Source: Terrabacter sp. Root85 (GTDB taxonomy: Bacteria; Actinomycetota; Actinomycetes; Actinomycetales; Dermatophilaceae). Taken from it: a stretch of DNA of 64,000 nucleotides. The DNA lies in contig NZ_LMIW01000010.1 of the NCBI RefSeq assembly GCF_001429185.1, forward strand, positions 124,001 through 188,000. Direction: 5' to 3'. Made by a program: the position numbers and the translations under genes. Position 1 is the first letter of the stretch. Each line of letters opens with the position of its first letter. Below, piece after piece: positions 1 to 7,366 of this stretch. Below the pieces are notes generated by a model. The model was not told the DNA's origin, did not search any database, and worked only from the letters and a program-made list of their open reading frames with translations.

Positions 1-20
1 CGCGCCCACCTGCGCCAACG

Positions 21-63
21 CCGAGGGGGCGGCCGGACCGGGTGGTCGCGGCCGCCCCCTCGG
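21..63 (-). terminator. Intrinsic terminator-like hairpin after the HTH gene
   Basis: Two perfectly complementary 14-base arms (21-34 and 50-63) enclose a 15-base loop. It lies about 20 bases beyond the stop codon of the minus-strand HTH gene. There is no clear U-tract, as is common for actinobacterial hairpin terminators. Confidence 0.7.
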
Positions 64-82
64 GTGCGTGGTGACGCTGCTG

Positions 83-283
83 TCACGCGGTGTCGATGAA
101 GGATGTCTGGAGGTACTTGTGCACCGCATCCTCCGGAACCCGGAAGGAGCGGCCGACGCGTACGGCCGGAAGGTCTCCGCCGTGGACGAGCCGGTAGACG
201 GTCATCTTCGACACGCGCATGATCGAGGCGACCTCGGCGACGGTCAGAAACCGCACCTCGGCGAGCTGGCGCTCATTCGACAT
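83..283 (-). CDS. Excisionase/MerR-type helix-turn-helix DNA-binding protein (Rv0500A-like)
   Basis: A 66-residue protein that is almost entirely one winged-helix HTH domain (about residues 12-62), with the typical stretch LTVAEVASIMRVSKMTVYRL followed by a wing reading VGRSFRVPEDAV. This is the family of small DNA-binding proteins related to phage excisionases. The closest family I know is mycobacterial Rv0500A, which sits next to proC; here proC is about 5 kb away on the same strand. The start at 283 gives the full domain with a short lead. A DNA-binding role is well supported by the fold; the target genes are unknown. There is no integrase or phage gene nearby, so I read it as a chromosomal regulator and not an active excisionase. 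The 184 bases between this gene and the stop of aspS must hold its promoter; I see no convincing element there. Confidence 0.85.
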   Translation of the reverse strand: MSNERQLAEVRFLTVAEVASIMRVSKMTVYRLVHGGDLPAVRVGRSFRVPEDAVHKYLQTSFIDTA

Positions 284-467
284 GTGTTACCCCGATCTTC
301 GGTGGGTTTGCACCCGCGCGTCGACGGCTTCCCCTCCGGCGAAACTGCACGCAGGTGCAAGAAGCAACATTAGGGGCAGATGTGACTGGAGGGGAAGCGA
401 ACGAGAGAACGAATCGATCACGCGCAACTCGACACGCCGGTGAGATCACGTTGGATCTCCCGGCTCG

Positions 468-1784
468 TCATGGCTCCAGACGGTGCAGGTCACGCGGGAA
501 GAGGGTGACCTCGCGGATGTTCTCGGCACCCGTCAGCCGCCCGACCCACCTTTCCAGACCGATGGCGAACCCGCCATGCGGAGGCATGCCGTGGGCGAAG
601 GCGTCGAGGTAGCCGGCCAGGACCTCGGGGTCGGTCCCGGTGCGCTCCATCGCCGCGGCGTAGTCCGAGGGCCGGTGCAGGCGCTGCCCTCCGGTCGTCA
701 GCTCGAGCCCGCGGAAGAGCAGGTCGAAGCTGTTGCTCCACCGCTCGTCGCCCGGCTGAGGGTGCGTGTAGAAGGGCCGCTTGCCCATCGGATAGCCCTC
801 CACCGCAAGGAAGTCCGAGCCGTATGCCGTCTTGGCCCACTCGCTGAGCGCGCGTTCGTGCGCGGGGCTGAGGTCGGGCTCGTCCGGGTCGGCGCCGACC
901 TTCGCGAGGGCGTCGCTGAAGTGGAGGACGGGGAACTGCTCCGGCACCTGCGGCAGCTCCACGCCCAGGAGCGCAGCGGCGTCGGCGGCATACTCCCGGA
1001 TGCCCTCGACCATGCCCGCGATCGCCTCGCGCAGGACGGCGAGCACGTCGTGGTGGTCACGGATGAAGCCCAGCTCGGCGTCGAGCGAGGTGTACTGCGC
1101 GAGGTGGCGCACCGTGTCGTGCGGCTCGGCCCGGAAGACCGGACCGACCTCGAAGACCCGCTCGAAGACCCCGACGAGCATCTGCTTGTAGAGCTGCGGG
1201 CTCTGCGCGAGGTAGGCCGTGCGTCCGAAGTAGTCGACGGTGAAGACGTTGGCCCCCGACTCGGTGGCCGTGCCGACGAGCTTCGGGGTCGCGATCTCGG
1301 TGAACTCGAGGCTTCCGAGCGCAGCGCGGAAGCCTCGCATCGACGCGCTCGCGAGCTGCCAGGCAGCCCGGTGGCGCGGGTGGCGCAGGGTCACCGCCGC
1401 GTGGTCGAGGTGCGTGGGCAGCCCGGCGCCGAAGGTCGGGCGCCACAGCTCGGTGGGTGGCGCGACCGCCGGCTCGGTGAGCGCGGTGATCACCGGTTCC
1501 ACGAGCTCGGCACCGCCGGGGGCCGACTCGTTGGCCGACACGGTGCCGGTCACCTCGACGACGGTCTCCTCGGGCAGACCCGAGAGCTGGTCGACGGTCT
1601 CGCGGTCCTTGACGACGACCTGGGCCAGGCCCGAGCGGTCGCGCAGCACGAGGAACGTGACGCTCGCGAGGACGCGGCGCCGGTGGATCCAGCCGGCGAG
1701 CGTGACCCGCTCGCCGGGTTCGACGGACGCGAGGTCCCGCGCGAGCACGCGCGGAGCAAGGGTCGTGGGTTGGGTTGGTTGCAT
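468..1784 (-). CDS. aspS: Non-discriminating aspartate--tRNA(Asp/Asn) ligase, archaeal-type
   Basis: A 438-residue class II synthetase of the short archaeal AspRS type (usual length about 430-440; bacterial-type AspRS is about 590). An N-terminal OB anticodon-binding domain (about 25-125) is followed by the catalytic domain with motif 2 (FRAEPHDTVRHL) and motif 3 (GFAIGLERWVGR) near the C-terminus. Two positions known to set tRNA discrimination in archaeal AspRS (W26 and K85 in the Thermococcus enzyme) are His34 and Pro89 here, the non-discriminating combination. It should therefore also charge tRNA(Asn) with Asp, to be amidated by GatCAB (not in this window). The ATG at 1784 follows the Shine-Dalgarno sequence GGAGGTG at 1791-1797 with 6-base spacing; the open frame runs further upstream, but that part overlaps the structured leader and is not homologous to the family. 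Confidence 0.93.
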   Translation of the reverse strand: MQPTQPTTLAPRVLARDLASVEPGERVTLAGWIHRRRVLASVTFLVLRDRSGLAQVVVKDRETVDQLSGLPEETVVEVTGTVSANESAPGGAELVEPVITALTEPAVAPPTELWRPTFGAGLPTHLDHAAVTLRHPRHRAAWQLASASMRGFRAALGSLEFTEIATPKLVGTATESGANVFTVDYFGRTAYLAQSPQLYKQMLVGVFERVFEVGPVFRAEPHDTVRHLAQYTSLDAELGFIRDHHDVLAVLREAIAGMVEGIREYAADAAALLGVELPQVPEQFPVLHFSDALAKVGADPDEPDLSPAHERALSEWAKTAYGSDFLAVEGYPMGKRPFYTHPQPGDERWSNSFDLLFRGLELTTGGQRLHRPSDYAAAMERTGTDPEVLAGYLDAFAHGMPPHGGFAIGLERWVGRLTGAENIREVTLFPRDLHRLEP

Positions 1785-1965
1785 TCCGTTCACCTCCAGA
1801 GGGTTGGTGCCCCGGAGGTGTGGGCGATGGGGAATGTCGCTGTGCCACCACACCTTCGCCGCCGCGGATCGCGGACGGCCTCTGGTCGTGCTCGGCTCAG
1901 GATCGTCAGGCCCGTCGTCGCCGTGCGCCAAGGGTAGGCGCTCAGCCCGCCGCCCACCAACCCGA
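1785..1965 (-). promoter_or_regulatory. Putative translational T-box riboswitch in the aspS leader
   Basis: Read on the minus strand. Helix A1 is GGTGTGG (1848-1854) pairing with CCACACC (1817-1823). Between them lies a 7-base bulge TGGCACA (1841-1847; consensus TGGNACC) and helix A2, GCGA (1837-1840) with TCGC (1824-1827). This is the shape of a T-box antisequestrator that binds the tRNA NCCA end. The alternative hairpin pairs CACCTCC (1814-1820) with the Shine-Dalgarno GGAGGTG (1791-1797); the two folds share CACC, so they exclude each other. The variable bulge base is C, matching discriminator G73 of tRNA(Asp) and tRNA(Asn). Upstream, GACGGGCCT...AGGCCGTC can form a short Stem I and CCGCGATCCGCGG (1863-1875) a small hairpin. 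I could not fix the specifier codon: GAC triplets are present, AAC is not. The call is inference from covarying shape and context. Confidence 0.7.
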
Positions 1966-2060
1966 TTGTCAGGCCACGCCCGGCGCCGGCGTCCTCCCGG
2001 AGACAAGCAGCTACACGAGACGCAGACAACAGAGCCGCGGCGCCGACGTTGCCTGGACGC

Positions 2061-2251
2061 AGCGCAGCGAGCGAGGAACGAGCGAGCGAAGCGGAGGAAG
2101 GCAACGTCAAAGGGGCGCCGCGGCACGCGCCGCAGCGAAGCGAGGCGCCAAAGGCGCAGCGCAGCGAGCGAGGAACGAGCGAGCGAAGCGGAGGAAGGCG
2201 ACGCCTGAAGGGCGCCGAGGCACGCGCGAAGCGAAGCGGAGCGCCAAGAAC
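2061..2251. repeat. Tandem 97-bp repeat, two copies
   Basis: A 42-base block (2061-2102) recurs exactly at 2158-2199, with the rest of a 97-base unit repeated imperfectly. The unit is rich in GCGAGCG/GCGAAGCG words. It fills the space between the acuC stop codon and the AspRS leader (about 2000), so it may act as the acuC transcription end. No ORF with coding character is seen in it. Confidence 0.85.
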
Positions 2252-3448
2252 TCAGTCGAAGTGGACGTCGAGCCCGTGCAGCGGGAAGACGGCCGTGCGC
2301 GTCGCCATGACGGCGCGGTCGACCTCGCTCGCGGGGTCGTAGCCCATCTCCCACGAGCGCCACCAGAGCGGCCCGTCCTCGGCGGTCAGGTCGCCCATCC
2401 GTCGCGGACCCGGACGGCCGAAGATCTGCTCGACGTGGGCACGCCAGTCCTCGGGGACCGGGGTGCTCGTCGGGATCGGGGCGTGGGCGGCGATGGCCGT
2501 CAGGTGCGTCCACGTGCGGGGCACGACACCGATCACCTCGTAGCCGCCACCTCCGAGGGCGACCCAGCGGCCCTCGCACACCTCGTGCGAGAGGCGGTGG
2601 AGCGCGTCGGCCGCGGCCCGCTGCGCGTCGACCGTGACGGCGAAGTGCGCGAGGGGGTCCTCCGCGTGGGTGTCGCACCCGTGCTGGGTCACGAGCACGT
2701 CGGGCTTGAAGGCGCGGATGAGTGGCATGGCGACGGCGTGCAGGGCGCGCAGCCAGCCGGCGTCGCTGAGGCCGGGCGGCAGCGCGACGTTGACGGCGGT
2801 GCCCTCCGCGTCGGGACCACCGATGTCACTGGGCCACCCGGTGCCCGGGAAGAGGGCCCGGCCGGTCTCGTGGACCGAGATCGTCAGCACCCTGGGGTCG
2901 TCCCAGAAGATCCGCTCGACGCCGTCGCCGTGGTGCACGTCGACGTCGACGTAGGCGACACGTTCGGCGCCGTGGTCGAGGAGCCACTGGATGCCGACGG
3001 CGATGTCGTTGTAGACGCAGAAGCCACTCGCCTTGCCCCGCATCGCGTGATGCAGGCCGCCCGTGAAGTTCACGGCGTGCTCGGCCTCGCCCTCCCAGAC
3101 GGCGCGACAGCTGTCGACCGTGCCGGACACGACCCGGGCGCTGGCATCGTGCATGTCGACGAAGGCCGGGTCGTCCTCGGTGCCGAGGCCGTACGCGTCG
3201 TCGGCAGCGGAGGGGTCGGTCGAGGCGGCCTTGACCGCGGCGACGTAGTCGTCGTCGTGGACGGTGGCCAGCAGCTCGTCGGTGGCCACCTCGGCGCCGA
3301 CGACCTCGACGCCGTCGACGTCGAAGACACCGAGGGCGTCGCAGAGCCGGGCCGTGAGGTCCAGGCGAGCGGGCGCCATCGGGTGCGTGGGGCCGAAGTC
3401 GTACCTCGTGAAGGAGGAGTCCCAGACGACCCGGGCCTGAGTTGGCAT
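2252..3448 (-). CDS. acuC: Acetoin utilization protein AcuC / class I-type histone deacetylase family
   Basis: A 398-residue zinc-dependent deacetylase of the arginase/deacetylase fold. Visible active-site pieces are the His pair HH at 133-134, the metal-binding stretch DVDVHHGDG at 168-175, and a downstream VTQHGCDTH that carries a further metal/substrate loop. Bacterial AcuC removes acetyl groups from acetyl-CoA synthetase and so controls acetate/acetoin use. Length fits the family (about 380-400). The ATG at 3448 is chosen because an extended frame to 3496 would run into the divergent gene, and a -10-like TAGCGT (3456-3461) lies 7 bases before it, which makes the message probably leaderless. 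It is divergent from the RCK protein gene, with 50 bases between start codons. Confidence 0.9.
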   Translation of the reverse strand: MPTQARVVWDSSFTRYDFGPTHPMAPARLDLTARLCDALGVFDVDGVEVVGAEVATDELLATVHDDDYVAAVKAASTDPSAADDAYGLGTEDDPAFVDMHDASARVVSGTVDSCRAVWEGEAEHAVNFTGGLHHAMRGKASGFCVYNDIAVGIQWLLDHGAERVAYVDVDVHHGDGVERIFWDDPRVLTISVHETGRALFPGTGWPSDIGGPDAEGTAVNVALPPGLSDAGWLRALHAVAMPLIRAFKPDVLVTQHGCDTHAEDPLAHFAVTVDAQRAAADALHRLSHEVCEGRWVALGGGGYEVIGVVPRTWTHLTAIAAHAPIPTSTPVPEDWRAHVEQIFGRPGPRRMGDLTAEDGPLWWRSWEMGYDPASEVDRAVMATRTAVFPLHGLDVHFD

Positions 3449-3455
3449 GATTGAG

Positions 3456-3461
3456 ACGCTA
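3456..3461 (-). promoter_or_regulatory. -10 element for a leaderless acuC transcript
   Basis: TAGCGT on the minus strand, 7 bases upstream of the acuC ATG; no Shine-Dalgarno sequence fits in that space. Confidence 0.5.
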
Positions 3462-3498
3462 TCGCGGAAACGCGCCACGGACGACGGAGGTAACACCC

Positions 3499-4167
3499 AT
3501 GGGCCGCAACCGGCTCTTCGACGACGACGTCATCGTCATCGGGCTGGGACGCTTCGGCTCGGCCGTCGCTCTCGAGCTCACCAAGCTCGGCCACCGGGTC
3601 ATCGCCGTCGAGCGCGACAACGCCATCGCCGAGAGCTACGTCAACAAGGTGGCCAAGGTCGTGCACGCCGACATGGCGCAGTCGACGGCACTCGACATGA
3701 TCCGCCACGCGCAGCCGCGGATCGCGATCGTCGGCATCGGCTCGTCCGTCGAGTCGTCGGTCCTCGCAGCGGCCAACCTCGTCGACGCCGGCGTCCCCTC
3801 GATCTGGGCGAAGGCCCTCTCACCCGAGCACAAGCGCATCCTCGACCGCATCGGGGTGCACCACGTCATCTCGCCCGAGGCCGACTCCGGTCGCCGCGTG
3901 GCCCACCTCGTCAACGGCAAGATGCTCGACTACATCGAGTTCGACGACGGCTTCGCCATCGTCAAGCTGAAGCCGCCGGCCGAGACGATCGGCTTCACGC
4001 TGGAGCAGAGCCAGATCCGCCGCAAGTACGGCGTCACCGTCGTCGGCGTCAAGGCACCGGGCGAGGACTTCACGTACGCCGTCCCGCAGACGAAGATCTC
4101 GGCGCACCACATGCTCATCGTCAGCGGGCCCGTCGAGCTCATCGAGCGTTTCGCCGCGCGCCCCTGA
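3499..4167 (+). CDS. TrkA/KtrA-type RCK potassium-uptake regulatory protein
   Basis: A 222-residue cytoplasmic protein with an N-terminal TrkA-N Rossmann domain (GLGRFG at about 12-17 as the dinucleotide loop, acidic E34-R35 at the end of the second strand) and a C-terminal RCK_C domain (about 140-222). Such proteins gate Ktr/Trk potassium channels in response to ATP/ADP or NAD(H), and RCK_C domains of several Gram-positives bind cyclic di-AMP; a DisA synthase is encoded in this window (24.2 kb). The membrane subunit (KtrB/TrkH) is not adjacent. Start ATG 3499 has GGAGG at 3486-3490. It ends in a strong hairpin shared with the convergent GNAT gene. Confidence 0.9.
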   Translation: MGRNRLFDDDVIVIGLGRFGSAVALELTKLGHRVIAVERDNAIAESYVNKVAKVVHADMAQSTALDMIRHAQPRIAIVGIGSSVESSVLAAANLVDAGVPSIWAKALSPEHKRILDRIGVHHVISPEADSGRRVAHLVNGKMLDYIEFDDGFAIVKLKPPAETIGFTLEQSQIRRKYGVTVVGVKAPGEDFTYAVPQTKISAHHMLIVSGPVELIERFAARP

Positions 4168-4190
4168 CGCCGGGCTCGTTTCCGGCACAG

Positions 4191-4229
4191 ACGAACCCAC
4201 CGTCCCGAGCGCGGGGACGGTGGGTTCGT
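4191..4229. terminator. Bidirectional terminator between convergent genes
   Basis: Perfect 16-base arms (4191-4206 and 4214-4229) with a 7-base loop, placed between the stop codons of the RCK gene (+) and a GNAT gene (-). Confidence 0.85.
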
Positions 4230-4261
4230 GAAACGCATTGCGGCCGGAGCGCGCCGCCGGC

Positions 4262-4789
4262 TCAGAGGCGAAGCGTCGGTCCGTGGTCGACGCCGAGCGG
4301 CAGGACCATGGCGATCTCCTCCTCGCCGTCCTCCTCGCTGACGACACCCATCGGCCGGCGGTAGTCGGTGGGGCGGAAGCCCATGCCGCTCGCGAAGGCG
4401 ACGGCACGGCCGTTCTCGGTGCCGACCCAGTAGACGAGGTGGGAGTGACCGCGCTCGGCGGCGAGGGAGGCGCCGTCCTTGACGAGGTGGGTGGCGACGC
4501 CCGAGCCGCGGGCCTCGGGGCGCACCCACAGCCCGAAGAGCTCGCCGGCCGTGCCGTCGCTCTCCTTGGCGGTGCCGATGCTCACCACGCCGACGGCGCG
4601 GCCGCCACGCTCGGCCACGAGCCGTGCGGAGCGCTGCATGCGTTCACGCCAGAAGTCCTCGCCATAGGACTCTTCCTCGTCGACCGAAGCCACGAACGCC
4701 TCGGGCGATTCACGCAGTGCGGCGAGGCGGACGGAACGGTAGTCCTCCCAGTCGTCCTCGCCGAGGGGACGCACGGTGATGTCGCTCAT
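4262..4789 (-). CDS. GNAT family N-acetyltransferase
   Basis: A 175-residue single-domain Gcn5-related acetyltransferase. The acetyl-CoA pyrophosphate loop is visible as RPEARGSGVATHL (about residues 90-102), preceded by the beta-4 strand GELFGLWV. The N-terminal RLAALRESPEAF stretch is typical of the RimI/PhnO-like GNATs that act on small amines or protein N-termini; the substrate is not predictable. ATG 4789 has an upstream GGTGGA. The neighbouring GNAT at 4882-5394 has the same N-terminal pattern (RLAMLQEAPDAF), so the two look like an old tandem duplication separated by an inverted-repeat spacer. Confidence 0.85.
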   Translation of the reverse strand: MSDITVRPLGEDDWEDYRSVRLAALRESPEAFVASVDEEESYGEDFWRERMQRSARLVAERGGRAVGVVSIGTAKESDGTAGELFGLWVRPEARGSGVATHLVKDGASLAAERGHSHLVYWVGTENGRAVAFASGMGFRPTDYRRPMGVVSEEDGEEEIAMVLPLGVDHGPTLRL

Positions 4790-4810
4790 GGGTCCACCTT
4801 CGCACGACAG

Positions 4811-4876
4811 CCTGTCGGACCGCACCCGCGGGGCGGTGAACGTTCGGGTGCACCTCGGGACCGACTGGCCGACAGG
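4811..4876. repeat. Nested inverted repeat between two GNAT genes
   Basis: Outer arms CCTGTCGG (4811-4818) and CCGACAGG (4869-4876), inner arms GCACCCG (4822-4828) and CGGGTGC (4845-4851), with a palindrome GAACGTTC at 4839-4846. It could end the upstream proC/GNAT message or act as an operator for the downstream GNAT. Confidence 0.55.
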
Positions 4877-4881
4877 GTGAC

Positions 4882-5394
4882 TCAGAAGCGGTGGACCATC
4901 TCGATCTCGCGCAGGTCCGGGCGCCGCGGGTGGTCGTGGACCGCGCCGCTGCGCACGAACCCGCACCGCGCGTACAACCCCTCGGCGACCACGTTGGAGC
5001 TCGTCACCTCGAGCACGACCTCGGTCTTGCCGAGGCGCCTCGCCTGCTCGAGGACGGCTCGGACCAGGGCCTCGCCGACACCACGCCCGCGGGCCTCCGG
5101 GGCGACGTACATGCCGAACAGCGTTGCGGTCGTGGCCCGCTCGGGCTCCCAGTGGGAACCGAGCCCCGCGCTGCCGAGCACCCCCGAGGCGTCACGGGCC
5201 TGCACGAGCCAGGCGCCCTCGATCCGCTGGCGCCAGTCGGCCTCGTCGTAGGCGGCCTCGTCGGCATAGGTGAACCAGAAGGCGTCGGGGGCCTCCTGGA
5301 GCATCGCGAGCCGGACGTCGCGGTGCGACTCCCAGTCCTCCGGCGAGACGGGGTGCAGGTGGAGGCGCTGGTCGTGGGTGTGGGGCTCGGCCAT
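4882..5394 (-). CDS. GNAT family N-acetyltransferase
   Basis: A 170-residue acetyltransferase with the acetyl-CoA loop APEARGRGVGEAL (about 101-113) and a C-terminal GLYARCGFVRSG strand-turn typical of GNATs. Substrate unknown. The ATG at 5394 is preferred over the GTG immediately before it. It begins 15 bases after the proC stop codon, so it is probably the last gene of the proline dehydrogenase-proC message. Its sequence resembles the next GNAT downstream. Confidence 0.85.
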   Translation of the reverse strand: MAEPHTHDQRLHLHPVSPEDWESHRDVRLAMLQEAPDAFWFTYADEAAYDEADWRQRIEGAWLVQARDASGVLGSAGLGSHWEPERATTATLFGMYVAPEARGRGVGEALVRAVLEQARRLGKTEVVLEVTSSNVVAEGLYARCGFVRSGAVHDHPRRPDLREIEMVHRF

Positions 5395-5409
5395 CACCCC
5401 ACGATGCCC

Positions 5410-6216
5410 TCAGACCTGCCCGGACGCCAGCTGTTTCGAGCGGGCCGCTGCGGCCTCGATGGCCGTGACGAACGCGGCCCGGACCTTGTGGTCGTCGAGC
5501 TGGCGCAGGGCCGCCACCGTCGTGCCGCCGGGCGAGCTGACCTGCTCGCGCAGGACCGTCGGGTGCTCCCGGGTCTCCTTGAGCATCGTCGCCGCCCCGT
5601 AGAGCGTCTGCACGACGAGCTCGGTGGCCGTGGCCCGCGGCAGACCGAGCACGACGCCGGCCTCGATCATCGCCTCGACGACGTAGAAGATGTAGGCGGG
5701 GCCGCTGCCGGAGATCGCCGTGACGGCGTCGAGGTGCTTCTCGGCGAGCCGGACGACCCGGCCGCACGAGCTGAGCAGCGCCTCGGCCTCGGCGAGGTGG
5801 TCGTCGGTGCAGTGGCTGCCGGGCGAGATGCCGGCCATCCCCTGGTCGACGAGCGCCGGGGTGTTGGGCATGACGCGGATGACCGACGTGCCCTCGGGCA
5901 GCCGCGACTCGAGGAACTCCGTCGTGATGCCGGCAGCCAGCGAGATGACGGCGTTGCCGGGGGCGACGTGGTCGTGGATCTCGTCGAGCAGCGCCGCCAT
6001 GTCCTGCGGCTTGACGCACAGCACGAGCGTGTCGGCGACGTCGGCCGCCTCGGCGTTGGCCAGCACCCGCACCCCGTGGCGCTCGGCGAGGGCGTTGACC
6101 TTCTCCGGCGTGCGTCCGGTGACGACGAGGTCGCCGGGCGTGCGGCCCGAGCGGATGAGGCCGGAGACGAGGGTCTCGCCCATGACCCCCGCGCCGAAGA
6201 TGGCCGTCGTCGTCAT
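5410..6216 (-). CDS. proC: Pyrroline-5-carboxylate reductase
   Basis: A 268-residue NAD(P)H-dependent reductase that makes proline from pyrroline-5-carboxylate in the cytoplasm. It shows the N-terminal dinucleotide loop GAGVMGETL (8-16), the central RVMPNTPALVDQG signature, and the C-terminal P5CR dimerization domain with SGSGPAYIFYVVEA and the family signature VSSPGGTT. Length is normal. It starts 13 bases after the stop codon of proline dehydrogenase, the enzyme that runs the opposite way, so both directions of proline metabolism are probably co-transcribed. Confidence 0.96.
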   Translation of the reverse strand: MTTTAIFGAGVMGETLVSGLIRSGRTPGDLVVTGRTPEKVNALAERHGVRVLANAEAADVADTLVLCVKPQDMAALLDEIHDHVAPGNAVISLAAGITTEFLESRLPEGTSVIRVMPNTPALVDQGMAGISPGSHCTDDHLAEAEALLSSCGRVVRLAEKHLDAVTAISGSGPAYIFYVVEAMIEAGVVLGLPRATATELVVQTLYGAATMLKETREHPTVLREQVSSPGGTTVAALRQLDDHKVRAAFVTAIEAAAARSKQLASGQV

Positions 6217-6229
6217 CGTGGGTCTCCGC

Positions 6230-7180
6230 TCAGCTCTTGGTCGCGACGCCGCGCAGGAAGAACATGACGTTGGCGGGCTTCTCGGCCATCCGGCGCATGA
6301 GGTAGCCGTACCACTCCTGGCCGTAGGGGATGTAGACGCGCATCTGGTCGCCGCGGTCGGAGATCCGCTTCTGCTCCTCGGGGCGGATGCCGTAGAGCAT
6401 CTGGTACTCGAACGACCTCGGGTCGCGACCGGCCTGGCCCGCGAGCGCGCCGGCGATCTCGATGAGCCTCGGGTCGTGCGAGGCCACCATCGGGTAGCCC
6501 TCGCCCTGCATGAGGATCTTGAGGCACCGGACGTAGGACTTGTCGACGTCGGCTCCGGACTGGAAGGCGACCGACTCGGGCTCCTTGTAGGCGCCCTTGC
6601 AGAGCCGGACACGGGACCCGGCGTGGGCGAGGTCCCGGCAGTCGGCCTCGGTGCGGTAGAGGTAGGCCTGGACGACGGCGCCCACGGTCGGGAAGTCGGC
6701 CCGCAGCTCGCGCAGGGCGTCGAGGGTCAGGTCGGTGGTCGTGTGGTCCTCCATGTCGAGGGTCACGGTCGTGCCGCCCTGCTTGGCCAGCTCGCAGATC
6801 TCACGAGCGTGGTCGAGGGCGATGGCGTTGCCGTCGCCCGGCAGCGCCTGCCCGAGCGCGCTCAGCTTGAGCGATACCTCGACGGAGCCGCCCTCGGTGA
6901 GGCCCTGGTCGCGCAGCGCCGCCAGCAGCGAGAGGTAGGCGTCGCGCGTGTGCCGGGCCTGGGCGAGGTCGGTCGTGTCCTCGCCGAGGTAGTCGATCGT
7001 CGAGAGGCGGCCGGACGCCGCGATCTCGGAGGCGGCCCCGACGACGTCGGCACGCTCGGCACCGGGCACGAAGCGCTTGACGACCGAGCGCGACACGGGC
7101 GCCTTCTCGATGACGTCTCGGATCTTCTCCTGCTTGGACAGCTGCAGGAGCGAGTTGCGCAGCAGGTCGCTGGCGTCCAC
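6230..7180 (-). CDS. Monofunctional proline dehydrogenase
   Basis: A 316-residue PRODH with the FAD-binding TIM barrel, matching stand-alone actinobacterial proline dehydrogenases (mycobacterial Rv1188 type) and not the long bifunctional PutA. Family pieces visible: SLKLSALG (strand 1), LDMEDHTTTDLTL, QAYLYRTEADC, RLCKGAYKEP and the C-terminal MLYGIRPEEQKR and YIPYGQEWYGYLMRR. It oxidizes proline to pyrroline-5-carboxylate and passes electrons to quinones; the partner P5C dehydrogenase is not in the window. The GTG start at 7180 has GGAGG five bases upstream. It is first in an apparent proline operon with proC. Confidence 0.95.
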   Translation of the reverse strand: MDASDLLRNSLLQLSKQEKIRDVIEKAPVSRSVVKRFVPGAERADVVGAASEIAASGRLSTIDYLGEDTTDLAQARHTRDAYLSLLAALRDQGLTEGGSVEVSLKLSALGQALPGDGNAIALDHAREICELAKQGGTTVTLDMEDHTTTDLTLDALRELRADFPTVGAVVQAYLYRTEADCRDLAHAGSRVRLCKGAYKEPESVAFQSGADVDKSYVRCLKILMQGEGYPMVASHDPRLIEIAGALAGQAGRDPRSFEYQMLYGIRPEEQKRISDRGDQMRVYIPYGQEWYGYLMRRMAEKPANVMFFLRGVATKS

Positions 7181-7353
7181 GGGGGCCTCCGGGTGGTGCT
7201 CGGGATGTCGCTCGGGTCACGGCGGCGGACGGTGGTGACCGTCCCGCCGGGCAAATCTACCGCCGCCGGCAGCCAGCGCCCGCCGGTCCCCTCCGCTCCT
7301 GCGGCACGCACGCCGCCCGCCCGGTCCCTCGGGGTCCTCCTCGGGGCATGCGG

Positions 7354-7359
7354 CAGACT
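7354..7359 (+). promoter_or_regulatory. -10-like element before a leaderless start
   Basis: CAGACT, 7 bases before the ATG at 7367; no Shine-Dalgarno sequence is present there. Confidence 0.4.
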
Positions 7360-7366
7360 CGCTGCC

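Noticed and set aside
1-82. The bS22-like small ORF that follows the Rv0500A-type gene in Mycobacterium
   Set aside because: A terminator fills this place and no Lys/Arg-rich small frame is present; if it exists it lies left of the window.
483-1937. A long plus-strand frame opposite aspS
   Set aside because: Same reason; the AspRS motifs are on the minus strand.
1785-1965. A tRNA(Asn)-specific specifier codon (AAC) in the aspS leader
   Set aside because: No AAC occurs in the leader between 1785 and 2040; only GAC triplets do, so I left the specifier open.
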